This document shows, one piece after another, positions 28,285 to 39,071 of a stretch of 64,000 bases of DNA. A program made the translations under genes and the position numbers. The stretch spans positions 280,326 through 344,325 of the forward strand of contig NZ_KB850112.1 of the NCBI RefSeq assembly GCF_000369625.1, given 5' to 3'. Origin of the DNA: Acinetobacter variabilis. GTDB taxonomy: Bacteria; Pseudomonadota; Gammaproteobacteria; Pseudomonadales; Moraxellaceae. The notes beneath the pieces are model-generated. The model did no database searches and was not told where the DNA came from. It saw only the letters and a list, made by a program, of their open reading frames with translations. Every line of letters begins with the position of its first letter. Position 1 is the stretch's first letter.

Positions 28285-29700
28285 ATGAAAAAAATGCTAA
28301 TGGCGTTCGGCTTGTCCAGCGCTCTTTTAGGTGGTTCTGTTGCGTGGGCTGAAGAGGCCGTAACAGCACCAACACCTACTGAAGAAGTCGCACTTGTTGC
28401 AGAGACTGGTGATACTTCACTTACAACAACAGACACAACTACAGCAGAGATTGCTGAAGTGGCGCCAGCTGAACCAGCAGCGCCTGCAGAAGAAGAAGCT
28501 ACTCTCGATACTGGCGATACAGCTTGGATTCTCACTTCAACAGCCCTTGTATTACTGATGACCATTCCAGGTTTAGCCCTGTTCTATGGCGGTATGGTCC
28601 GTAAGAAAAATGTGCTGGCAACAATGGCACACAGCTTTGTTGCTGCAGCCGTAGTCAGTATTGCTTGGGTCGTGATTGGCTATACCTTGGCCTTTGGTGA
28701 AGGAAATGCCTTTATCGGCAGTCTGGACAAGCTCATGCTGGCTGGAATAACCACCGATGCGCTATCCGGCACAATTCCTGAAATCCTGTTCGTGATCTTC
28801 CAAATGACCTTTGCCATCATTACGGTTGCCATCATCAGCGGTTCGATTGCAGAGCGTATGAAGTTTGGTGCTTTTGTGGCATTCATTGCACTCTGGGTGA
28901 TTCTGGTTTATGCACCAATTACTCACTGGGTATGGGGTGGCGGCTGGTTAGGCAACGACGGTGCGCTTGACTTTGCTGGTGGTACAGTCGTTCACATCAA
29001 CTCAGGTGTAGCAGGTCTGGTTGCAGCCTACATGCTTGGTAAACGTATGGGCCTTGGCCGTGAATCAATGGCGCCACATAACCTGACTTTAACTGTAGTC
29101 GGTGCAAGCTTACTTTGGGTAGGCTGGTTCGGCTTCAACGGTGGTTCAGCATTGGGTGCAAATGGTTCTGCAGGTTATGCGCTGATCGTAACTCAAGTTG
29201 CAGCAGCGGCAGCAGCGATCTCTTGGTTAATTACTGAAAAAGTAGTACGTGGCAAAGCCTCTGTATTAGGTGGGGCTTCTGGTGCGGTAGCAGGTCTGGT
29301 GGTGATTACTCCAGCAGCTGGTTTCGTCACTGTCGGTGGTGCACTGGCAATGGGTCTGATCGGTGGTGTGGTATGTTTCTGGGGTATTACTGCCTTGAAA
29401 CGTGTACTGAAAGCCGACGATTCTCTAGATGCCTTTGGTCTGCATGGCGTCGGTGGTATCGTTGGTGCGATTCTGACAGCATTCTTTGCAAGCGAATTCA
29501 TCATGGGTGATGCTGCTCCAGCAAATGTAATGAGCCAACTTTGGGTTCAAGTTGAAGGTGTACTTGCAACCATCGCTTACTCTGCAGTATTAACTTTTGT
29601 GATTCTTAAAGTGATCGATCTGATCATCGGTATCCGTGTTTCTTCTGATGATGAACGTATGGGTCTGGACTTGAGTCAACATGGCGAACGCGTAGAATAA
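28285..29700 (+). CDS. amtB: ammonium transporter
   Basis: A 471-residue Amt protein with signal peptide (residues 1-22) and eleven membrane helices. The twin His channel residues are present in the PITHWVWGGG and FGLHGVGGIVG segments. Between the signal peptide and the first helix there is an acidic Thr/Glu/Ala-rich linker of about 45 residues, longer than in E. coli AmtB. It conducts ammonium into the cell and is gated by GlnK, which is encoded 60 bases upstream. A terminator follows. Confidence 0.95.
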   Translation: MKKMLMAFGLSSALLGGSVAWAEEAVTAPTPTEEVALVAETGDTSLTTTDTTTAEIAEVAPAEPAAPAEEEATLDTGDTAWILTSTALVLLMTIPGLALFYGGMVRKKNVLATMAHSFVAAAVVSIAWVVIGYTLAFGEGNAFIGSLDKLMLAGITTDALSGTIPEILFVIFQMTFAIITVAIISGSIAERMKFGAFVAFIALWVILVYAPITHWVWGGGWLGNDGALDFAGGTVVHINSGVAGLVAAYMLGKRMGLGRESMAPHNLTLTVVGASLLWVGWFGFNGGSALGANGSAGYALIVTQVAAAAAAISWLITEKVVRGKASVLGGASGAVAGLVVITPAAGFVTVGGALAMGLIGGVVCFWGITALKRVLKADDSLDAFGLHGVGGIVGAILTAFFASEFIMGDAAPANVMSQLWVQVEGVLATIAYSAVLTFVILKVIDLIIGIRVSSDDERMGLDLSQHGERVE

Positions 29701-29730
29701 TCTGCTAAAACAATAATCAATATGTTGTGT

Positions 29731-29759
29731 AAAACAGCCCATATGGGCTGTTTTTTTTC
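29731..29759 (+). terminator. glnK-amtB terminator
   Basis: Hairpin AAAACAGCCCATATGGGCTG with eight following T residues, 30 bases after the amtB stop. Confidence 0.9.
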
Positions 29760-29839
29760 TATATGTTGCGTAAAACTCTACAAAGTTTGGAATTTTTGCT
29801 ACACTCGGAAATCATCAGGATTTGTTCAATTAAACCGCT

Positions 29840-30307
29840 ATGCATTGCCCATTTTGCAATACACCAGACAGTAAAGTGATTGATTCACGCCTGGCCGCTG
29901 AAGGTTGCCAGATTCGCCGCCGTCGTGAATGCGTCAGTTGTAATGAACGCTTTACCACCTTTGAAAGTTATGAAGTGGTGATGCCGCGTGTCATTAAATC
30001 TGATGGCAAGAATGAACCCTTTGATGAAGCCAAATTACGCCGTTCACTGATGCATGCCTTGCAGAAACGTCCTGTGACGCAAGAACAGATTGAAACGGTG
30101 CTCAGTGATATTCAATTACAGATTCGCCGTTTGGGTGAACGTGATGTGAAATCACGCACGATTGGTGAAATTGTCATGCAATCGCTATTTGCACTTGATC
30201 ATGTCGCTTATGTCCGTTTTGCTTCGGTGTATCAGGATTTCCAGGATGTCGAAGCCTTTCGTCGTCAGATTGAACAGATGCAGCAACGCGGTGAGTTTCA
30301 AGAATAA
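29840..30307 (+). CDS. nrdR: transcriptional repressor NrdR
   Basis: A 155-residue NrdR. The N-terminal zinc ribbon uses the pairs C3/C6 (MHCPFC) and C31/C34 (CVSCNERF), followed by an ATP-cone domain (about residues 49-139). It represses ribonucleotide reductase genes in response to ATP/dATP. The stop is two bases before the ribD start, so it heads the riboflavin transcript, a common arrangement in proteobacteria. Confidence 0.95.
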   Translation: MHCPFCNTPDSKVIDSRLAAEGCQIRRRRECVSCNERFTTFESYEVVMPRVIKSDGKNEPFDEAKLRRSLMHALQKRPVTQEQIETVLSDIQLQIRRLGERDVKSRTIGEIVMQSLFALDHVAYVRFASVYQDFQDVEAFRRQIEQMQQRGEFQE

Positions 30308-30309
30308 GC

Positions 30310-31398
30310 ATGGCTGAACTCACTCAAGATCAAATCTGGATGCGCCGTGCCATCGAACTGGCACGTCAGGGACAGTACTCCACTAAACCGAATCCGAATG
30401 TTGGCTGTGTCATTGTCAAAGATGGCATAATCGTAGGTGAAGGTTTTCACCCTAAAGCAGGTCAACCGCATGCGGAAGTTTTTGCCATGCGTCAGGCGGG
30501 TGAACAGGCACGTGGAGCAACGGCTTATGTCACTCTGGAGCCGTGCGCACATTATGGCCGTACACCGCCGTGTGCCAAAGGTCTGGTTGAAGCAGGCTTA
30601 GCCAAAGTGATTGTGGCTTGTCCTGATCCGAATCCACTGGTCGCTGGAAAAGGTGTGCAGATCCTGAAAGAGGCCGGTATCGAAGTGGAAGTTGGCATCT
30701 GTGAAGATGAAGCGCATCTACTAAATGATGGCTTCCTGAAAGCCATGGCAACCGGTATGCCTTATGTGCGTCTAAAAATTGCATCCAGTCTGGATGGCCG
30801 TACGGCAATGGCATCGGGTGAATCAAAATGGATTACTGGTGTAGAGGCTCGACAGGATGTACAACATTGGCGTGCGATTTCCGGTGCAGTAATTACCGGG
30901 ATTGATACGGTATTAGCAGATGACTGCCAGCTCAATGTTCGTAGTCTGAAAGAAGTTGATGACATCAGCACAATCGTTCAGCCAAAACGGATTATTCTGG
31001 ATCGTCAGGGGCGTTTGCCACTGACTGCCAAAATTTTAGAAAATCCAGAAACGGTAATGGTGATGGGGCCTTATCGTCAGGAGCTGGCTGAGTTGGGTGT
31101 GATCCAACTCGAAATTCAGCCTTTAAAAGAATTATTACAGCAACTGGTTCAGCTGCATCAGATTTATGATGTGCTGGTTGAGTCAGGCGCAACCTTATCT
31201 ACCGCATTTTTACAGGCAGGACTGGTGGATGAACTCATCAGTTATGTTGCACCGACCTTATTGGGGCAAACTGCGCGTAGTATGTTCAATGCAGAATTTA
31301 GCCGAATGGCAGAACAACTTCGATTCAAGCTACAGGATGTCACTCGCGTGGGTGATGACGTGCGCTTCAGGTTAATTCCTTCTCAAGAGACACTATGA
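30310..31398 (+). CDS. ribD: bifunctional riboflavin biosynthesis protein RibD
   Basis: A 362-residue bifunctional enzyme: an N-terminal deaminase domain (zinc site PHAEVFAM and PCAHYGRTPPC) and a C-terminal reductase domain from about residue 150 (LKIASSLDGRTAM). It catalyses two consecutive steps from the product of GTP cyclohydrolase II. It is two bases after nrdR and overlaps the downstream methyltransferase by four bases (ATGA), so translation is likely coupled. Confidence 0.95.
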   Translation: MAELTQDQIWMRRAIELARQGQYSTKPNPNVGCVIVKDGIIVGEGFHPKAGQPHAEVFAMRQAGEQARGATAYVTLEPCAHYGRTPPCAKGLVEAGLAKVIVACPDPNPLVAGKGVQILKEAGIEVEVGICEDEAHLLNDGFLKAMATGMPYVRLKIASSLDGRTAMASGESKWITGVEARQDVQHWRAISGAVITGIDTVLADDCQLNVRSLKEVDDISTIVQPKRIILDRQGRLPLTAKILENPETVMVMGPYRQELAELGVIQLEIQPLKELLQQLVQLHQIYDVLVESGATLSTAFLQAGLVDELISYVAPTLLGQTARSMFNAEFSRMAEQLRFKLQDVTRVGDDVRFRLIPSQETL

Positions 31399-32687
31399 AT
31401 TCAGAGTCTACGGTTTATCACAAACGCCGCCATGCGGCACGTACTACCGATGAATATCTTTTCCATCAGTTGGTTCCTTATTTGGGGAACAAGCGCCGTT
31501 TACTACATTTAATTCTGGAAGCACTTGAGAGCACGGGAACCTTAAAACGTGAAGATGGTCGTGCGCCTATTTTTGCCGATTTCTTTGCTGGTTCTGGTGT
31601 GGTGTCGCGTTTAGCACGTCAAAATGGCTATCGTGTGATTGCCAATGACTGGGAACCGTATAGCCATGCGCTGAATCATGCAGTTCTGGCTTGTACTGAT
31701 GCACCTGCATTTAAAGAACTGGGTGGCTATCAGAAAGCAATTGATTATCTGAACCGTCTGCCTGAAGTGAAGGGTTGGGTGACGCATAACCTGTGTCCGC
31801 GTAATGATGAAATCTATGATCCGACCCGGGACCGGTTGTTCTTCAAACGCCGTAACGGGATGCGTATCGATGCGATCCGTCAGCAGATTGCCACTTGGCA
31901 AGCGCAAGGTGCGATTGATGACGTGGAAATGAGTGCCTTGCTGGCACCATTACTTTATTCAGCCAGTTTTGTCAGCAATACTTCAGGTGTATTTAAAAGT
32001 TTCCATCATGGTTGGGGCGGTAAGACCCAAACTGCACTAGAACGTATTGAATCACTACTTTGGTTAACGCCAAGCCGTTTTTGTGAAGATGCCAAGCATC
32101 AAGGACCTGCCGCAGAAATGTGGTGTGTGGATGCCCAACACTTAGCCAATCAAATGAGTGGTTTTGAAGTCGATGTAGCTTATCTGGATCCACCCTATAA
32201 CCAGCACGCCTATAGCAGTAACTACCATGTACTGAATGCTTTAACACTCTGGGATCAGGTGGATCTGCCTACGCCAGACACTAAAGGCTTTAAGAGCGGG
32301 ATTGACCGTGCTTGGCGTAAAGAACGTCCAAGTCAGTACAACTCATCCAAGCATGCCAAAGAGGCCTATGAAACTTTGTTAGCGACCATTAATGCGCGTT
32401 TTATCCTGACCAGTTATTCGACCGATGGTAATATCAGTGCCACAGATTTGTTGCAGGCTAACCTGAAACGTGGTCGTGTAACCTTGCTCACTCAGGATGT
32501 GCCACGTTATCGTGTCAGCAAACAGCGCCAGTCTGAACGTGCACGCGTACTAGAATTTATTGTAATTACCGACACGCATGCCAAGTCAGGTCCACCAATT
32601 CGTCAGTTACTGAGCCAGTTGCATCATTATGCCGAGCTGGGCGGTGTGGATACGACCGGGGTGAGTACCCAATTGGCCTTGTGGTAA
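31395..32687 (+). CDS. D12-class adenine-specific DNA methyltransferase
   Basis: A 430-residue N6-adenine methyltransferase of the D12 class. It shows the N-terminal QLVPYLGNKRRLLHLI motif, motif I FADFFAGSGVVSR at about residue 54 (AdoMet binding) and motif IV LDPPYNQHAY at about residue 268. No restriction endonuclease or specificity gene is nearby, so it appears to be an orphan. It is embedded between ribD (4-base overlap) and ribE (23-base gap). An orphan methyltransferase named AamA has been described in A. baumannii; from memory this gene is probably its orthologue, but I cannot verify that. Target sequence unknown from sequence alone. Confidence 0.85.
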   Translation: MNSESTVYHKRRHAARTTDEYLFHQLVPYLGNKRRLLHLILEALESTGTLKREDGRAPIFADFFAGSGVVSRLARQNGYRVIANDWEPYSHALNHAVLACTDAPAFKELGGYQKAIDYLNRLPEVKGWVTHNLCPRNDEIYDPTRDRLFFKRRNGMRIDAIRQQIATWQAQGAIDDVEMSALLAPLLYSASFVSNTSGVFKSFHHGWGGKTQTALERIESLLWLTPSRFCEDAKHQGPAAEMWCVDAQHLANQMSGFEVDVAYLDPPYNQHAYSSNYHVLNALTLWDQVDLPTPDTKGFKSGIDRAWRKERPSQYNSSKHAKEAYETLLATINARFILTSYSTDGNISATDLLQANLKRGRVTLLTQDVPRYRVSKQRQSERARVLEFIVITDTHAKSGPPIRQLLSQLHHYAELGGVDTTGVSTQLALW

Positions 32688-32710
32688 GCGCAGAGAAAAA
32701 GGAAATAAAG

Positions 32711-33370
32711 ATGTTTACAGGTATTATTGAAAGTCTGGGCAAGGTCGAGAGCCTGCAAAGCGTTGGTGGTGATGTGCGTTTACGCATCCAGACGGATCTG
32801 GATATGTCCGATGTACATCTAGGTGATTCGATTGCCACCAATGGCATCTGTCTGACCGTAATTGACTGGGGTGAGAACTGGTATGCTGCAGACGTATCAC
32901 GTGAAAGTCTGGACCGGACTACACTGGCTAACTGGAAAGTCGGCCAACCTGTAAATGTCGAAAAGGCGATGCTGCCAACTACACGCTTTGGTGGACATAT
33001 TGTTTCTGGTCATGTCGATGCTGTGGGTGAAATTACGGTGGTACGCTCCGATGCCCGTTCCATCTACTTTGAAGTGACTGCACCGAAAGAAATTGCCAAA
33101 TATCTGGCAGAGAAGGGCTCTATAACAGTAGATGGCATCAGCCTGACCATCAATCACTTACGTGGAAATATCCTTAGTCTGAATCTGATCCCGCATACAG
33201 CCGAACGTACCAATATTAGTACCTGGAAGCTAGGCACTAAAGTCAATCTGGAAGTGGATATACTGGCGCGTTATATCGAGCGTTTATTGCTTGGTGACAA
33301 GGCCGCAGAAACTACAGAACAGTCTAAAATCAGCATGGAATTCTTAGCCGAAAATGGCTTTTTGAAATAA
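32711..33370 (+). CDS. ribE: riboflavin synthase alpha chain
   Basis: A 219-residue riboflavin synthase with two similar lumazine-binding domains (MFTGIIESLGKV at the start; a second repeat with FGGHIVSGHVDAVGEI near residue 100). It forms riboflavin from two lumazine molecules. The ATG at 32711 gives the standard MFTGIIE N-terminus and has AAAAAGGAAA before it; the earlier in-frame start at 32681 overlaps the methyltransferase and is rejected. Alias ribC in some annotations. Confidence 0.95.
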   Translation: MFTGIIESLGKVESLQSVGGDVRLRIQTDLDMSDVHLGDSIATNGICLTVIDWGENWYAADVSRESLDRTTLANWKVGQPVNVEKAMLPTTRFGGHIVSGHVDAVGEITVVRSDARSIYFEVTAPKEIAKYLAEKGSITVDGISLTINHLRGNILSLNLIPHTAERTNISTWKLGTKVNLEVDILARYIERLLLGDKAAETTEQSKISMEFLAENGFLK

Positions 33371-33390
33371 ATTAGCTGCACAATTACCAG

Positions 33391-33423
33391 ACAATCTAAT
33401 TGAAAAATTAGACTGTTTTTTTA
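33391..33423 (+). terminator. riboflavin operon terminator
   Basis: Hairpin with arms TCTAATT and AATTAGA, extended by imperfect CAGACAA/TGACTGT-like pairing, then seven T residues, 20 bases after ribE. Confidence 0.75.
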
Positions 33424-33479
33424 TTTTTCGGGATAATACGTGGCTCAACTCGCGATTTTAGCCCCAGTGGACAGGTCGA

Positions 33480-34025
33480 ATGCTCGATTTTTTACTTCAT
33501 CTTGAACAGTCTTTACCTCTATTGCTGGAGCAGTATGGGGTATGGATCTATGCAATTTTGTTCCTGGTGATTTTTGCGGAAACAGGTTCGCCGTTTTTCT
33601 TCTTTTTGCCAGGTGACAGTTTGTTGATTGCTGTCGGTGCGCTGTGTTCTAGCTCTGACCTGATTACCTTGCACTCCATGGGATTATTGCTGCTGATTGC
33701 TTCGATTCTGGGTTATACCGTGAATTATTATTCGGGCAGGGTGCTCGGATTAAAGTATTTCAATGAACATTCACGGTTTTTCAAACCTGAATATATGGTC
33801 AAAACCAATCATTATTTTATGAAACATGGTGGCAAGACGATCTTAATTGCGCGTTTTATTCCCTTTGTACGTTCCTTCGGTCCTTTTGCGGCAGGTTCTG
33901 GCCATATGAGCTTTGCGACTTTCAGTTTTTATAATGTAACTGGGGGAATTCTCTGGATCAGCACTTTGCTAGGGGTGGGCTATCTGCTTGGTAATACCGC
34001 ATTTTTACTGGCTGACTTGTTTTAA
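33480..34025 (+). CDS. DedA family membrane protein
   Basis: A 181-residue DedA/VTT-domain protein. It shows FAETGSPFFFFLPGDSLL near residue 35 and the RFIPFVRSFGPFAAG segment near residue 125, the two reentrant motifs of the family. DedA proteins act as lipid scramblases or flippases, for example for undecaprenyl phosphate. It follows the ribE terminator and is probably transcribed alone. Length is slightly below the E. coli members (about 200). Confidence 0.85.
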   Translation: MLDFLLHLEQSLPLLLEQYGVWIYAILFLVIFAETGSPFFFFLPGDSLLIAVGALCSSSDLITLHSMGLLLLIASILGYTVNYYSGRVLGLKYFNEHSRFFKPEYMVKTNHYFMKHGGKTILIARFIPFVRSFGPFAAGSGHMSFATFSFYNVTGGILWISTLLGVGYLLGNTAFLLADLF

Positions 34026-34127
34026 TTTTAAAGTAGATTTTAGCTAGATAGAATAAGTTTAAACAAGGCAAGCAAGGAGTTAAGGCTGAAAAATAAAAAG
34101 ACTATTTCAGCCAAATGACTATCAACT

Positions 34128-34760
34128 TTACTCAGCCAGATCAGAATTTTTCAGAATATAGTCAATTTCTTCTTTGGCTGCAGCGCGTAATTTCTCACGC
34201 AGTGCATTGATGGTTTGTTCAATCACAGTTTCTGCTTCGAGTTCCAGACGTAACCGTAAGCTTTCCAGCTCAGACAAAATCTGGGTATCATCGATATTTA
34301 AGTGACCTTTGGCAAAGTCGAGGACCTGATCCGGATTTTTCTGATAGCGTGCGGCATAATCCTGAACTTCAGTATCCAGTATATGACGCATTTCAGCCAG
34401 CTTCTGGGTTTGCTCGGCAAATTTTCGCTCTTCATCACGGCGTAGCTGTTCGGCATAAGCCTGTTCTTCAGCACGTTTTTCGGCTAAGGCCTTTTCGAGT
34501 GCCCGTTGTCTGCGAATGCGTGCTTCTTCAATCAGTTCGGCCTTGCGCTGTGCATACGCTGCTTCAATTTTACGCTCAGACTCTTTCTGTAACTGCTGGT
34601 CGCGGACCAGCCATTCTTCTACAGCGGTTTCAGGCTTAAGTACTTCACAGATGCGCGAGAGGTCATCGATAAAGGTCTGACGTACAGCCTCAGGCGTGTT
34701 TAACCAGCGCTGTTTAAAATCTGGACCTACATTTAATGCCACTTGCATCTCCTTGTTCAC
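34128..34760 (-). CDS. coiled-coil hypothetical protein
   Basis: A 210-residue hydrophilic protein I do not recognise. About residues 50-125 form a long charged coiled coil with repeated Arg/Glu/Ala/Gln heptads, and residues 145-200 are a second helical region. No membrane segment or signal peptide. It starts with GTG at 34760, eight bases after holC; an ATG four codons inside has AAGGAG directly against it, which is too close to serve. Transcribed with pepA and holC. The role is unknown. Confidence 0.7.
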   Translation of the reverse strand: MNKEMQVALNVGPDFKQRWLNTPEAVRQTFIDDLSRICEVLKPETAVEEWLVRDQQLQKESERKIEAAYAQRKAELIEEARIRRQRALEKALAEKRAEEQAYAEQLRRDEERKFAEQTQKLAEMRHILDTEVQDYAARYQKNPDQVLDFAKGHLNIDDTQILSELESLRLRLELEAETVIEQTINALREKLRAAAKEEIDYILKNSDLAE

Positions 34761-34768
34761 GTGATTAC

Positions 34769-36626
<1,858 letters not shown>

Positions 36627-36773
36627 TCACGCCTGTTTAGATTTGCAAATCATTCAAGCATTGAAACATTTATCCGATTAGATTTTCAATGGGCAGAGCC
36701 ACCTAGGTTTTATATTTTTGCTATTCGGGTAAACTAGCACTCGTTTTATGGAGCTCATTTTGGAAGAACTAAT

Positions 36774-37874
36774 TTGATTATTCGGCGTTATCTGGTCAAG
36801 CAAGTGGTATCGACCTCTTTGGTGGTGATTGCCTTACTGACCCTTATCATGATGGGCGGTCGTTTGATCAAGTATTTTGGTGTGGCCGCACAGGGGCGTC
36901 TGGATGCTGGAATCCTGTTCAGCATCATTGGTTATCGTTTGCCTGAATTCCTGACCCTGATTCTTCCACTTGGGTTCTTTATTGGCTTAATGCTGGTCTT
37001 TGGTCGTCTCTATGTTGATCATGAGATGGCGGTCTTAAATGGTAGCGGAATTAGCCGGCATCAGCTGGCACGTCTTTTGATTCCGATGACTTTGGTCTAT
37101 CTCCTTGCACAAGGCTTTCTCATGTTGTGGGCTTCACCGTGGGGGATTCGACAGTTCGAAGCCTTGACCAGTGAGCAGGCAGTACGAACCGGCTTTGATC
37201 TGGTTCGGCCCAAAGAATTTATCTCTTCCGGACCTTATACCATTTATGCCGGAGATCTATCCGAAGATCGCAAAAACCTGAAAGATATCTTCTTCTATCA
37301 GCGTGCGGAAAAAGAAGGCAAGCCAGATGTGATGATTCTGGCGCAGGAAGCGACCCGGATTGAAATGCCGAATGATGCAGCTAATGTGGTCGACCTAGTC
37401 AATGGTCGCCGCTATGAAATTTATCCAGGCACGCCGCAATATACCCAGGCTGAATTTGAAAGCTATCGTTTACGAATCGAAAATGATAAAGAAGCAGAAC
37501 TGGCCAGTGATGAAGTTGAAGCCTTGCCGACCGGACAGCTTTGGAAAAACCGTCAGGATCCTGTCGTAGCCAGTGAGCTTGGCTGGCGTGTCTTTGTGCC
37601 ATTTGCCATTGTGATTGCCCTGATTTTGTCTGTAGCCCTGTCTGAAGTGAGCCCACGTCAAGGTCGCTACCTCAAATTATTCCCAGCACTGATGATCTTT
37701 GCCAGCCTGATCGTCGCCCTGATGGCGATCAAAACCCGGGTCAGTAAGGCGGAAATGGGCATTTGGGCTTATCCATTAGTCCTGATCATTTATGCTATAG
37801 CCGGTGCATTGTTCTCACGTAAACAGAATTTGGCGCCAAAAATTAAAAAACGGATTCAGCGAGTGAGGTCTTAA
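36774..37874 (+). CDS. lptF: LPS export permease LptF
   Basis: A 366-residue permease with six membrane helices, three at each end, around a periplasmic jellyroll domain (about residues 120-265). MIIRRYLVKQ is the family start. It uses a TTG start with GGAAG about ten bases upstream; no ATG nearby fits. With LptG and LptB it extracts lipopolysaccharide or lipooligosaccharide from the inner membrane. Divergent from pepA and two bases ahead of lptG. Confidence 0.95.
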   Translation: MIIRRYLVKQVVSTSLVVIALLTLIMMGGRLIKYFGVAAQGRLDAGILFSIIGYRLPEFLTLILPLGFFIGLMLVFGRLYVDHEMAVLNGSGISRHQLARLLIPMTLVYLLAQGFLMLWASPWGIRQFEALTSEQAVRTGFDLVRPKEFISSGPYTIYAGDLSEDRKNLKDIFFYQRAEKEGKPDVMILAQEATRIEMPNDAANVVDLVNGRRYEIYPGTPQYTQAEFESYRLRIENDKEAELASDEVEALPTGQLWKNRQDPVVASELGWRVFVPFAIVIALILSVALSEVSPRQGRYLKLFPALMIFASLIVALMAIKTRVSKAEMGIWAYPLVLIIYAIAGALFSRKQNLAPKIKKRIQRVRS

Positions 37875-37876
37875 CA

Positions 37877-38947
37877 ATGTTAGCACGTCGTATAGTTGCC
37901 AAACATGTGACCGGAACCACTGCGCTGGCGATGCTTGGGGCAACAGCTGTTCTTTCAGGTCTGCAGGTCTTATTTACGTATTTAGGTGAATTGGGTTCCC
38001 TGAAAGAAGGCTATGGTGCCTGGGATGCCTTGAAATATGTACTCTGGGGCGCACCCAATTATTTGTATGAAATCCTGCCAATTTCGGCACTGATTGGTGC
38101 GGTACTCGGTTTGGGTACATTAGCTTCCAATAGTGAGCTGATCGTAATGCGTTCAGTCGGCGTTAGCCTGTGGCGTATTGTCGGCTGGGTCATCCGTTCA
38201 GCATTGCTATTAGTCGTATTGTCGTTTGCCCTGAGCGAGTGGGTGATTCCCTATACCAATGAACAGGCCAAAGCTGTCAAAAGCTATAACAAGCCGGTCA
38301 AAATTGGTGAGGTGAAAGGCTATTGGACGCGTGAGGGTAATCGCTTTATCTATATTGATTATGCCAATGCCAAAGGCCAGCTGAAAAATGTGCAGATGCT
38401 GGACTTTGATGACAATTACCGTCTGCGGGGTACTCTGGATGCCAAACAGGGTGAGTTTGTCAAAGATGGGGCCTGGAAATTAGATAGCACAGAACAGTTT
38501 GATATTTTACAAAACGGTAATGCGACACTGGTACAGCATGATGAGCAGCCACTGGCTTTGGCCTTGCAGCCGAAATATGTGCATATGGTCACGATTGATC
38601 CGGAAGATTTATCGCCAAGCCAGCTGGTGAGCTTTATGAGCTATATGCATGAATATAGTCAGGTACCTAAAACCTATCAGCTGGCCTTCTGGCAGAAAGT
38701 CGGTTCGCCATTTGCCCTAATTGCGCTGGTAGTGATTGCCTGTTCATTTATTTTCGGACCATTGCGTCAGCAATCCATGGGTTTCCGTTTGGTGATTGCA
38801 TTATTCGCAGGTTTAGGCTTCTTCTACCTGCAGGATTTTCTTGGCTATGCCAGTCTGGTCTATGCGCCGTCACCGGCATGGTTCGTATTTATTCCTATTT
38901 TGCTGATGTTTGCTATTGGCGGCTACTTGCTCCATCGGGCCCGCTAA
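37877..38947 (+). CDS. lptG: LPS export permease LptG
   Basis: A 356-residue partner of LptF with the same 3+3 helix layout (MLARRIVAKHVTGTTALAML at the start). It begins two bases after the lptF stop, so the pair is co-translated. The motif for coupling to LptB is in the cytoplasmic loop near residue 110 (VLGLGTLASNSELIVMRSVG). A terminator-like hairpin follows. Confidence 0.95.
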   Translation: MLARRIVAKHVTGTTALAMLGATAVLSGLQVLFTYLGELGSLKEGYGAWDALKYVLWGAPNYLYEILPISALIGAVLGLGTLASNSELIVMRSVGVSLWRIVGWVIRSALLLVVLSFALSEWVIPYTNEQAKAVKSYNKPVKIGEVKGYWTREGNRFIYIDYANAKGQLKNVQMLDFDDNYRLRGTLDAKQGEFVKDGAWKLDSTEQFDILQNGNATLVQHDEQPLALALQPKYVHMVTIDPEDLSPSQLVSFMSYMHEYSQVPKTYQLAFWQKVGSPFALIALVVIACSFIFGPLRQQSMGFRLVIALFAGLGFFYLQDFLGYASLVYAPSPAWFVFIPILLMFAIGGYLLHRAR

Positions 38948-38978
38948 GCTACAGGAAAATAGAAGAAATCAATCGCAA

Positions 38979-39017
38979 CAAGAGGCTTAAACCATCGTCT
39001 GGTCATGGCCTCTTTTT
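38979..39017 (+). terminator. lptFG terminator
   Basis: Inverted repeat AAGAGGC (38979-) and GCCTCTTTTT with an internal ACCA/TGGT pairing, followed by five T residues, 30 bases after lptG. Confidence 0.65.
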
Positions 39018-39071
39018 GCAAAATTCGGTAAACTAGAGCGATTAATTCGTAGACGAAAAGAGTATTTCATT

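Noticed and set aside
34081..34115. Inverted repeat GGCTGAAA/TTTCAGCC after the DedA gene
   Set aside because: The loop is long (about 15 bases) and no T tract follows on the plus strand, so a terminator call is not safe.
37060..37080. TGGCACGTCTTTTGAT, sigma-54-like, in lptF
   Set aside because: It lies inside the lptF coding region, has GA instead of GC at -12, and no gene begins at a suitable distance downstream.
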